Origin: CBDDLD01 sp965250025
GTDB taxonomy: Bacteria > Bacteroidota > Bacteroidia > Flavobacteriales > Flavobacteriaceae
DNA: 64,000 nt
Assembly: GCA_965250025.1 (NCBI GenBank)
Contig: OZ252283.1
Location: forward strand, 2,170,001 to 2,234,000
Direction: 5' to 3'
Positions 34,764 through 42,586 of this stretch are shown here, in pieces. Numbering within the stretch: the first letter of the stretch is position 1; each line of letters opens with the position of its first letter. A program made the position numbers and the translations under genes. Under the pieces are notes generated by a model. It worked only from the letters and a program-made list of their open reading frames with translations, was not told the DNA's origin and searched no databases.

Positions 34764-36404
34764 TTAATTTTGTGCCATACTGACACTATTATCCTGATTT
34801 TTGAAATTTAGGGCTGCACTTACAAATGCTACAAATAAAGGGTGAGGATTGGCTACTGTACTTTTGTATTCCGGGTGGTACTGAACACCAACAAACCAAT
34901 TATGCTCTGGAATTTCTACGATCTCTACCAATCCTGTATCGGGATTTAATCCTGTAGCTTTCATTCCTGCATTTTCTATCTGCTCTTTATAATCATTATT
35001 AAATTCATAGCGATGTCTGTGACGTTCCTCAATACGAGGTGATTCATAGACCTTCTCTACAATACTGCCAGTTTCTATCTGACAACTCCAGGCACCTAAT
35101 CGCATTGTACCACCTTTATGAGTAACACTCTTTTGTGCTTCCATAAGGTCAATTACCGGGTGCGATGTTTGCTCAGTCATCTCAGTAGAGTTTGCATCTG
35201 ATAAACCTAATACATTTCGCGCATATTCTATGACTGCCATTTGCATTCCTAAGCATATACCAAGGAAAGGGATATTATGCTCTCTTACATATTGTACAGC
35301 TTCTATTTTACCTTCTATACCGCGTTCCCCAAAACCAGGTGCTACCAATACACCGTGCAGATGTTTTAACTTGCCTTCAACATTTTCCTTAGTAAGGTAT
35401 TCCGAATGAATGGACTCTACCTTAACTTTAACTTCATTTCTGGCGCCGGCATGTATAAATGCTTCTAAAATGGATTTATACGAATCCTGTAATTCTACAT
35501 ATTTCCCAATAAGCCCTATAACAACTTCATTTTTAGGGTTCTTATGTCGGTTTAGAAACTCATTCCATCGTGTCAGATCGGGTTGTGTGCTTGTAAGCCC
35601 TAATTTGTCGAGTACAACTTTATCTAAACCTTCTTCTAGCATCAAATTCGGAACGTCATATATGGTAGATGCATCTATGGATTGTATCACTGCGTCTTTA
35701 TGTACATTACAAAAGCGTGCTAACTTGATCTTAATACTTTCATTAAGCTCGTGTTCTGTTCTGCATACTAACACATCAGCCTGTACACCACTCTCCATTA
35801 AAGTTTTCACACTATGCTGGGTAGGTTTTGTTTTAAGTTCTCCTGCAGCTGAAAGGTATGGCACAAGAGTTAGATGAATAACCAAAGCATTTTGTTCACC
35901 CAATTCCCATTTTAATTGACGTACCGCTTCAACATATGGTAAAGACTCTATATCTCCAACTGTACCTCCTATTTCCGTAATAACGATATCGTAATCTCCT
36001 GAATTCCCCAATATTTGGATGCGATGTTTGATCTCATCGGTAATGTGTGGAATAACCTGAACCGTTTTTCCTAAAAATTCGCCTCGACGTTCTTTTTCTA
36101 TAACGCTCTGATATATTCTACCTGTAGTAACGTTATTAGCCTGTGAAGTAGGAACGTTTAAAAAACGTTCGTAATGTCCTAAATCCAAATCTGTCTCAGC
36201 ACCATCATCGGTAACATAACATTCGCCGTGTTCATACGGGTTTAAAGTCCCCGGATCAACGTTAATATAAGGATCTAATTTTTGTATGGTTGTTCTGTAA
36301 CCTTGGGCCTGAAGTAGTTTGGCCAGTGAAGCTGCTATAATTCCTTTTCCAAGTGAGGATGAAACCCCTCCGGTAACAAAAATATATTTGATTTCCTTTG
36401 TCAT
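34764..36404 (-). CDS. pyrG: CTP synthase
   Basis: PyrG makes CTP from UTP, ATP and glutamine. The N-terminal synthetase domain begins with KYIFVTGGVSSSLGKGI (6-22) and contains KLDPYINVDPGTLNPYEHGE. The class I glutamine amidotransferase domain has the nucleophile in GICLGMQMA (Cys near 383) and the His/Glu pair in VQYHPEYKS near the C-terminus. Length (546 aa) is as usual. A -7 element and a small hairpin lie immediately before the ATG, so the leader may be regulated. Confidence 0.97.
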   Translation of the reverse strand: MTKEIKYIFVTGGVSSSLGKGIIAASLAKLLQAQGYRTTIQKLDPYINVDPGTLNPYEHGECYVTDDGAETDLDLGHYERFLNVPTSQANNVTTGRIYQSVIEKERRGEFLGKTVQVIPHITDEIKHRIQILGNSGDYDIVITEIGGTVGDIESLPYVEAVRQLKWELGEQNALVIHLTLVPYLSAAGELKTKPTQHSVKTLMESGVQADVLVCRTEHELNESIKIKLARFCNVHKDAVIQSIDASTIYDVPNLMLEEGLDKVVLDKLGLTSTQPDLTRWNEFLNRHKNPKNEVVIGLIGKYVELQDSYKSILEAFIHAGARNEVKVKVESIHSEYLTKENVEGKLKHLHGVLVAPGFGERGIEGKIEAVQYVREHNIPFLGICLGMQMAVIEYARNVLGLSDANSTEMTEQTSHPVIDLMEAQKSVTHKGGTMRLGAWSCQIETGSIVEKVYESPRIEERHRHRYEFNNDYKEQIENAGMKATGLNPDTGLVEIVEIPEHNWFVGVQYHPEYKSTVANPHPLFVAFVSAALNFKNQDNSVSMAQN

Positions 36405-36406
36405 CT

Positions 36407-36421
36407 TGCGTTGTTAACGCA
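36407..36421 (-). promoter_or_regulatory. 5'-terminal hairpin in the pyrG leader
   Basis: The mRNA would read UGCGUU AAC AACGCA, a perfect 6-bp stem with a 3-nt loop, 2 nt before the AUG. With the -7 element at 36431-36424, the hairpin would be at the very 5' end of the transcript. Confidence 0.4.
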
Positions 36422-36423
36422 GG

Positions 36424-36431
36424 CAAATTTA
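36424..36431 (-). promoter_or_regulatory. Probable -7 element of pyrG
   Basis: Minus-strand TAAATTTG fits TAnnTTTG and ends 19 nt before the ATG. The -33 position reads CTTA, a poor match. Confidence 0.45.
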
Positions 36432-36519
36432 CGAAATAAAACGAGTAATTTAAGAATTGTTTAAGGTTTGTTGATATGTTGTTTATCCATCGGATGATAT
36501 TCTGATAAGCTACTAATAA

Positions 36520-36756
36520 TCAATATTTCTTGTGCATCTTTTTGATGTTATAAATCAATTCTTCCAGTCCGTTGATCTTAATATCATGCATTTGCTGCAT
36601 CATTAACCCTAATTTTCCTTGTGGAAACCCCTTTTGTTTAAACCAGGTATAGTAGTACTCAGGGATATCAATAAGATATTCGTCTTTATACTTACCGAAT
36701 GGCATTTTGTAATGCGCTAATTCTATTAAGGCTTCTTTATTATTATCCTGAAACAT
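36520..36756 (-). CDS. DUF3820 family protein
   Basis: This 78-aa cytoplasmic protein matches DUF3820: the core MPFGKYKDEYLIDIPEYYYTWF (about 18-39) has the (M)PFGKYKG..L.DLP..YL.W pattern also seen in the tail of some DnaQ-like exonucleases. A similar SFGKHKGKRVVDI segment is in the exonuclease encoded at 54633. The function is unknown, but a role in nucleic-acid binding is suspected from that association. It is the last gene of the guaA run, starting 1 nt after the stop of the DUF922 gene. Confidence 0.85.
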   Translation of the reverse strand: MFQDNNKEALIELAHYKMPFGKYKDEYLIDIPEYYYTWFKQKGFPQGKLGLMMQQMHDIKINGLEELIYNIKKMHKKY

Positions 36757-36757
36757 C

Positions 36758-37306
36758 TTATTTAGATTTATAGCGCTCTAAAGCTTTGAGTTCTTCACGG
36801 ATTTTTTGATGCCATGCGCTTTGCATTTCAGAATTAATAGAGTGATTACTCTGTTGATCATATTGATGTTGCATCTTCGCTATAGCTATATTTATGTCTT
36901 TATGCAACTGCTCTAATTGCTGTTTTATATTTTGTGATACTTTCAACTGATTAACTTGTTGTCTCAGCTTACGTGCGTGCAATTCTGTTATATCAAAGTG
37001 TAGCTGCTCGTGATTCAAAATGTGATTATTGGCAATATCCTTTTTGTACCACGATTTATTAGGATAGAACAAAGATTCAACTGTAGCATTGAATCCTACA
37101 ACCTCATCATCAAGTCGTTTTACAGAATATCCAAAAGTAATTCCGGAAGCTGTTAACGCGACTGCATCAGATTGTACATCTGGATTGGCTTTAAAATCGG
37201 CCCATGTTAACTTTCTATTTTCATTCCATGTGATGGTTTCTTCATTTTCGGTAGTTGCCAAAAATAAAACACTACATAAAATGATAAATAGATGCTTTAA
37301 CTTCAT
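36758..37306 (-). CDS. DUF922 family exported protein (putative zinc peptidase)
   Basis: This 182-aa protein has a signal peptide (about 1-19), a WTWADFKA-like motif (LTWADFKANPD, 33-43) and the HExxH motif HEQLHFDI (H99-H103) followed by a helix of Glu/Lys-rich sequence. These fit DUF922, a predicted metallopeptidase family with unknown substrate. It abuts the OsmC gene (stop 37307, start 37306) and is followed 1 nt later by the DUF3820 gene, so it is surely co-transcribed. Confidence 0.83.
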   Translation of the reverse strand: MKLKHLFIILCSVLFLATTENEETITWNENRKLTWADFKANPDVQSDAVALTASGITFGYSVKRLDDEVVGFNATVESLFYPNKSWYKKDIANNHILNHEQLHFDITELHARKLRQQVNQLKVSQNIKQQLEQLHKDINIAIAKMQHQYDQQSNHSINSEMQSAWHQKIREELKALERYKSK

Positions 37307-37708
37307 TTATTGCCAATTGAAAATCACCTCTTTTTCGATATCCGGATGTAAACTGTAATGTACCGGACACGTATTCGCAGTACGCTCTAGTATAGTTTTG
37401 GTTTTAATATCTGCCTCAAATGGAAAGTTAATGACCACTTTTATCCCGGAGATACGTCTTGGGTCACTCGCCATAGTTTTAGTAACTTCTGCTGATGTAC
37501 CTTCCATATTAACTCCCATATCTCTGGCCTTTATTCCCATTACTGTTAACATGCAATTTGCTAATCCTGTTGCAACAGTATCTGTAGGTGAGAACGCTTC
37601 ACCTTTCCCATTATTGTCTATTGGCGCATCGGTGATGTATGTATTCCCCGATTTCAGGTGTTTATTTTCAGTTCTTAAGTTGCCGGTATAAACTACTTTA
37701 GAAGTCAT
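37307..37708 (-). CDS. OsmC family peroxiredoxin-like protein
   Basis: OsmC/Ohr proteins reduce organic hydroperoxides with a Cys pair. This 133-aa protein has both cysteines: C52 (GLANCMLTVMG) and C114 (TANTCPVHYSL). The spacing is as in the YhfA/OsmC branch. It starts with ATG overlapping the stop of the LysM gene by 1 nt (TAATG) and abuts the DUF922 gene. The cysteine thiol partner might be bacillithiol, given bshC 5 kb upstream; that is inference. Confidence 0.9.
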   Translation of the reverse strand: MTSKVVYTGNLRTENKHLKSGNTYITDAPIDNNGKGEAFSPTDTVATGLANCMLTVMGIKARDMGVNMEGTSAEVTKTMASDPRRISGIKVVINFPFEADIKTKTILERTANTCPVHYSLHPDIEKEVIFNWQ

Positions 37709-39612
37709 TAATCTACGTTTACAATTTTAAGGTTATCGTATTTTACAATATAAACTGCCTCATTGGTATAACCTCCGAATAGCTTTTTTGCATATCGAAA
37801 CTTGTTTTCGATGTACTCGGTTTCTATAGCATTGGATGAGGCTTCATATAGGTTATCTTTTGATGCCAGACGTAACAAGACATCCAATGTAAGGTCGAAT
37901 CCTCTTATGGCATATTTATTAGGAGATACGCCATACTTTTCAGAATAAGCTTTAATAAAACCATTGGGACTATCCACATCAAAGCTTTTGTTTACCGAAG
38001 GATAATGAAATTGTAAATTTGATAAATGGTAATTGTCTACTTCATCACCTTCAAAGGCTTTATTCTTGTCTGTTGTTGTCAGAACAATTTGTATATCATC
38101 CACAGATTGACTGTTTAACATACTAATTACACTTGAAGCAAAAGCTTCATTACGGGTTTCCAGGAAAACCACATTAATTCCTTTCACAAAAACATTTTCC
38201 AAATCTAACGGATAAATAAAATAAGCGTCTTTTCCTTTTTTATTATTCCGTGAAAAAATTTGCTTGGCTGCAGGAAACTCTTTTTTCAACATGTTACTTG
38301 TTGCTCTTTGACTCTGATCTGCTATTACGATCACTTTAGCTTTTGTACTATCGGTTTTAATATAATTTACTATAGCTTTTGATAATAGTTCTTTATTAGG
38401 GATGGTTTGAAATACATGATCATGAACTTTCGTGGGCTTTGATAAAGGTGCTATTACCGGCACTCTATCGCCTTTTATTTCAGCTGAAAATCTATCAAAG
38501 GTTTTACTCATCATCGGGCCAATAATAGCGTCATAGTCTGAAAAATCATTATCCTCCGCAATACGTGCTACTTGTGATACTCTATTCTCGGTATCTAAAA
38601 CTTTTAACTGAGTAGAAATGCCCAATTGCTTAGCCGAATCTAAAGCCATGAGCACTCCTGAATGAAAATCTAATGATGCTGCTAATAATCGATCTTTTTT
38701 CATAATGGCCTTAACTTCTGCTACCGAATCCATATCGATTCTGTTCAATCTAAATGGTAACAGCAAGGCTATTTTTTTAGTTTCCGTATTGGTAATATTA
38801 TACTTTAGATCCGTAATATTAGTCTCATCTACCGATTCGCTATAAACTTCCACATCCAAGGGTATCTTTAGTACCATTCCTGCCTTAAGCCCTGAATCTT
38901 TAAGTTCCGGATTTAATGTTTCTAAGACTTCTTTGGTGAGCCCTAACTTTACTTTAAGTCTGTAAAAACCTTCTTTTGGCTGAACTTCATAATAGTTATA
39001 ATCGGTAGCCGTTTCTTTTTCTTCGTTGTTAGCAATATTAGGCACATTGAGTTCATCGCCTGGTTGTAAGACCGGTTTCATATTTGGATTCAATGCCTCC
39101 AATTCCGGTACAGTAATTCCAAATTTATAAGCTACACGCCATTTGCCTTCTTTAGGCTGTACTATATACTTTTTAAGGGTATTGCTCAATGTTTGCTGAG
39201 ACACTACTGTTTTAAATCTTGGGATCTGGATACGATCACCTTTTCTGAGGTTCTCAGCATATAAGGATGTATTGTATTTTTTAATATCCGCAATGGACAC
39301 ACCATATTTTTTGGAAATACTATATAAAGTTTCTTTACGTCTAACCTTATGCTTCTTAAACCCTATGACTTCTTTCACTTCCTCTTGAAGCGGTTGATTT
39401 TTGACTTTAGAGTCTGGAATAATCAACACTGTGTTTTCTTCAAAATTTGTTTTTGCATCTGGGTTTAATGCATAAATATCAAATGGTGTTACCAAATACA
39501 TTTTCGCAATACTCTCAATAGTCTCTCCTTCTTTTACCTTATGCGTTTTATATTCCTGAGCACTAAGGTTAAAGCCTACTAACAATATGATTATTAAAAG
39601 AATTTTCTTCAT
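37708..39612 (-). CDS. LysM peptidoglycan-binding protein with periplasmic-binding-protein (type 1) domain
   Basis: This 634-aa exported protein has a signal peptide (about 1-18, ending NLSAQ) and four LysM-like repeats at about 20-250. Repeats 1 and 2 are clear (VKEGETIESIAKMYLV, VRRKETLYSISKKYGV); 3 and 4 are divergent (VQPKEGKWRVAYKFGI, VQPKEGFYRLKVKLGL). From about 270 to the end is a domain like the ligand-binding part of branched-chain amino acid receptors (KIALLLPFRLNRID, YDAIIGPMMSK). This fold also forms the C-terminal half of LpoA. ATG at 39612 starts a proper signal peptide, 18 nt after guaA. Ligand unknown. Confidence 0.85.
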   Translation of the reverse strand: MKKILLIIILLVGFNLSAQEYKTHKVKEGETIESIAKMYLVTPFDIYALNPDAKTNFEENTVLIIPDSKVKNQPLQEEVKEVIGFKKHKVRRKETLYSISKKYGVSIADIKKYNTSLYAENLRKGDRIQIPRFKTVVSQQTLSNTLKKYIVQPKEGKWRVAYKFGITVPELEALNPNMKPVLQPGDELNVPNIANNEEKETATDYNYYEVQPKEGFYRLKVKLGLTKEVLETLNPELKDSGLKAGMVLKIPLDVEVYSESVDETNITDLKYNITNTETKKIALLLPFRLNRIDMDSVAEVKAIMKKDRLLAASLDFHSGVLMALDSAKQLGISTQLKVLDTENRVSQVARIAEDNDFSDYDAIIGPMMSKTFDRFSAEIKGDRVPVIAPLSKPTKVHDHVFQTIPNKELLSKAIVNYIKTDSTKAKVIVIADQSQRATSNMLKKEFPAAKQIFSRNNKKGKDAYFIYPLDLENVFVKGINVVFLETRNEAFASSVISMLNSQSVDDIQIVLTTTDKNKAFEGDEVDNYHLSNLQFHYPSVNKSFDVDSPNGFIKAYSEKYGVSPNKYAIRGFDLTLDVLLRLASKDNLYEASSNAIETEYIENKFRYAKKLFGGYTNEAVYIVKYDNLKIVNVD

Positions 39613-39629
39613 GTATTTGTAACTAAAAA

Positions 39630-41165
39630 TTATTCCCACTCAATAGTGGCTGGCGGTTTAGAGCTGATATCATATACTACTCTATTAACGCCTTTGACCT
39701 TATTTATTATTTCATTCGAGGTTTTTTGTAAAAACTCGTATGGTAAATTCACCCAATCTGCAGTCATCCCATCCGTACTTTCAACAGCTCTTAATGCTAC
39801 ACACTTTTCATAAGTTCGCTCATCGCCCATAACTCCCACACTATTCACAGGTAATAACATTGCTCCTGCTTGCCACACTTTATCGTATAAATTCCAAGAA
39901 CGCAAATTATTTATAAAAATAGCATCCACCTCTTGTAATATACGAACCTTTTCTTCAGTTAGATCTCCAAGTATGCGAATTGCCAGTCCCGGCCCCGGAA
40001 ATGGGTGTCTTCCTAATAATTGTGCATCCATATTCATAGAAGCTCCCACGCGTCTCACTTCATCTTTAAACAAAGCTTTTAAAGGTTCCACGACTTTCAG
40101 CTTCATGAAATCCGGTAAGCCGCCTACGTTATGGTGACTTTTTATGGTTGCACTTGGTCCTCCTGTTGCAGATACACTTTCGATCACATCAGGATAAATG
40201 GTGCCTTGTGCCAACCACTTGACATCTTCAATAAGATGAGCTTCATCATCAAATACCTCAATGAACACACGACCTATGGTTTTCCGTTTTTCCTCTGGAT
40301 CGCTCTTTCCTGCTAAGGCATCCAAAAAGCGTGCCGAAGCATCTACGCCTTTAACATTAAGCCCCATACCCTCATATTGATGCAATACATCTTCAAATTC
40401 ATTTTTACGGAGCAAACCGTTATTAACGAAGATACAATATAAATTTTCGCCTATGGCTTTATGCAATAACATTGCAGCTACTGATGAATCTACACCTCCT
40501 GATAAACCAAGTACGACTTTATCATTGCCTAATTGCGCTTTTAATCCATCTACAGTTTCTTCCACAAAAGATTGTGGGGTCCAATCCTGGCTAACGCCAG
40601 CGATCTTAACCAAGAAATTTTGCAGCAATTGTCTCCCATCTGTAGAGTGGTATACCTCAGGATGAAACTGAATGGCATAAGTGGTTTCACCCTCTATCTT
40701 GAATGCTGCATTTTCAACATCGTGAGTTGATGCTAATAGCACTCCATTTTCGGGAAGTTGCTTAATCGTATCACTATGGCTCATCCAAACCTGACTACCT
40801 TCATGGATGTTTTCTAAAAAGTCCTCACCAGACTTAATGTATGCTAAATTCGCCCTACCATATTCTCTGGTATTGGATTCTGCTACTTCACCACCAGAAA
40901 AATGTGCCAAATACTGTGCGCCATAGCATACCGCCAGCAATGGTTTTTTGCCTCGTATCCTGGATAAATCCGGATGCAATGCCTGCTCTGAGCGTACTGA
41001 CATCGGGCTTCCCGATAATATCACTGCCTGATAAGTATCTACTTCTGTTGGAATTTTGTTGAATGGATGTATCTCGCAATATATGTTGAGTTCCCTAACT
41101 CTACGTGCAATAAGTTGCGTGTATTGCGAACCGAAATCTAAGATTAATACCTTATTGTGTTGCAT
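39630..41165 (-). CDS. guaA: GMP synthase (glutamine-hydrolysing)
   Basis: GuaA converts XMP to GMP. The glutaminase domain begins KVLILDFGSQYTQLIARRVRE with the Cys nucleophile in LAVCYGAQYLAH (about C78) and the His/Glu pair near IQFHPEVYHS. The ATP-pyrophosphatase domain has LGLSGGVDSSVAA (about 220), and the dimerisation domain ends KPPATIEWE. Length is 511 aa. The frame is open to a TTG at 41171, but ATG at 41165 is the usual start (MQHNKVLILD). A -7 element lies 3 nt upstream of it. It leads a five-gene run. Confidence 0.97.
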   Translation of the reverse strand: MQHNKVLILDFGSQYTQLIARRVRELNIYCEIHPFNKIPTEVDTYQAVILSGSPMSVRSEQALHPDLSRIRGKKPLLAVCYGAQYLAHFSGGEVAESNTREYGRANLAYIKSGEDFLENIHEGSQVWMSHSDTIKQLPENGVLLASTHDVENAAFKIEGETTYAIQFHPEVYHSTDGRQLLQNFLVKIAGVSQDWTPQSFVEETVDGLKAQLGNDKVVLGLSGGVDSSVAAMLLHKAIGENLYCIFVNNGLLRKNEFEDVLHQYEGMGLNVKGVDASARFLDALAGKSDPEEKRKTIGRVFIEVFDDEAHLIEDVKWLAQGTIYPDVIESVSATGGPSATIKSHHNVGGLPDFMKLKVVEPLKALFKDEVRRVGASMNMDAQLLGRHPFPGPGLAIRILGDLTEEKVRILQEVDAIFINNLRSWNLYDKVWQAGAMLLPVNSVGVMGDERTYEKCVALRAVESTDGMTADWVNLPYEFLQKTSNEIINKVKGVNRVVYDISSKPPATIEWE

Positions 41166-41168
41166 GCG

Positions 41169-41176
41169 CAAAAGTA
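41169..41176 (-). promoter_or_regulatory. -7 element touching the guaA start codon
   Basis: Minus-strand TACTTTTG fits TAnnTTTG and ends 3 nt before the ATG at 41165. There is no TTTG at the -33 distance, only T-rich sequence. Use of this element would give a leaderless guaA mRNA. Confidence 0.4.
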
Positions 41177-41212
41177 ATACTTATAGAAAAAATAAAATGA
41201 AAAAAATGAAAA

Positions 41213-42583
41213 TTATTCCATAGAATCAAGAATCTTCCTGATATCGTTTTCTGTCGTATCAGGATTTATAAAGCAAAAACGATAAACCGTTTCAAAATGA
41301 CTTCCATTTTTCCACTTGGTTGGCGTTACCAATGCAAATCCTTTTTTATGATTTTCATAGGTCCATTCCGTGTAATCTTCCGGTTGCCATCCAATTCTTC
41401 TAAACAAAACACATGATAAACTCGGCGCCCTTACCAATTCTAAACTTGAACTGCTTTCGATCATTTCACCTGCGATTTGAGCTAATTCTATACCCCTTTC
41501 CACAGCTTCTTTATATTTATCAGTACCGTGTGTTGCCAGTGAAAACCACAACGGCAATCCTCTTACCCTTCTCGTAAGTTGAATTTGATAATCTGTTGGA
41601 TTAAAACCATGAGCGCCTTCATCTTTAAATATATCTAAATAAGAGCCTTGTTGAGAATGCGCTTGTTTTGCCAATTCCGGATGCTTATATAGTACTGCAC
41701 CACAATCATATGGCGAAAACATCCATTTGTGAGGGTCAATAGTAATACTGTCTGCACGTTCTATACCATGAAACAAATGCCTTACTGAATCCGCTACTAA
41801 AGCTCCTCCACCATAGGCCGCATCGACATGAAACCATAAGTTCTCAATTTCACAAACTTCTGCTATACCAGACAAGTCATCTATAATACCTGCATTGGTG
41901 GTTCCTCCTGTAGCCACTACAGCAAACAAACATTTACGTTGCTGTGGTGTTAATTCTTTAATTGTAGCTGTCAGATCTTCTCCTGTCAATCGTTCCTCAG
42001 AATCCACTAAAAGAATATCCACATCTGCCACTTTAGCCATGGCTTTAATTGATGAATGTGCTCCTATCGAAGTAATGATCAGTCCTTTTTCTCTTTTATA
42101 ATCGATATTTTGTCTCCAATTTTCTCGCGCTGTAACTATGGCTGAAAGGTTTGCGGCAGTGCCTCCACTGGTAAATACACCAAAGGCCCCTTCTGGCAAA
42201 CCGGTTAACGACACAATCCATTTCATAGCCTCATTTTCGCAAAAGATACCTCCTGCACCTTCCATCCAGTACGCACCATGTATGCTAGAAGCTGAAGTTA
42301 CCAGGTCGAACATAATCGCGGCTCGTGTTGGAGATGCCGGAACAAATGCCAGGTTTCTTGGGTGGTCAACAGGAACATTGGCTTTGGCCAGATGCTTTCT
42401 CCACAATTTAAACGCATATTCTCCACCTATACCTTCAGACGTTATGGTTTCTCCTACCAAAGCTTTAAGTTCTTCCGCTTTTTTAGGTTTTCCGATTTTA
42501 GGATTTGTAGATGCTATTCGGTCTATGGCATACTTCATGACATCTAGGGTCATTTCTACCAATTCAATATCTATTTTGTGCAT
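41213..42583 (-). CDS. PLP-dependent group II decarboxylase
   Basis: This 456-aa fold-type I enzyme has the lysine that binds PLP in DPHKWMFSPYDCG (about K288), the ring-stacking His region GAHSSIKAMAKV (about 175-186) and a VDAAYGG segment with the cofactor Asp (about 256-262). These place it with aromatic-amino-acid, glutamate and diaminobutyrate decarboxylases; the substrate cannot be read. bshC ends 3 nt before its ATG, so the two are co-transcribed. Confidence 0.87.
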   Translation of the reverse strand: MHKIDIELVEMTLDVMKYAIDRIASTNPKIGKPKKAEELKALVGETITSEGIGGEYAFKLWRKHLAKANVPVDHPRNLAFVPASPTRAAIMFDLVTSASSIHGAYWMEGAGGIFCENEAMKWIVSLTGLPEGAFGVFTSGGTAANLSAIVTARENWRQNIDYKREKGLIITSIGAHSSIKAMAKVADVDILLVDSEERLTGEDLTATIKELTPQQRKCLFAVVATGGTTNAGIIDDLSGIAEVCEIENLWFHVDAAYGGGALVADSVRHLFHGIERADSITIDPHKWMFSPYDCGAVLYKHPELAKQAHSQQGSYLDIFKDEGAHGFNPTDYQIQLTRRVRGLPLWFSLATHGTDKYKEAVERGIELAQIAGEMIESSSSLELVRAPSLSCVLFRRIGWQPEDYTEWTYENHKKGFALVTPTKWKNGSHFETVYRFCFINPDTTENDIRKILDSME

Positions 42584-42586
42584 TAT

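Noticed and set aside
35410..35877. 155-codon open frame antisense to pyrG
   Set aside because: A shadow of a highly conserved gene; Ser/Leu/Thr-rich composition with no domain.
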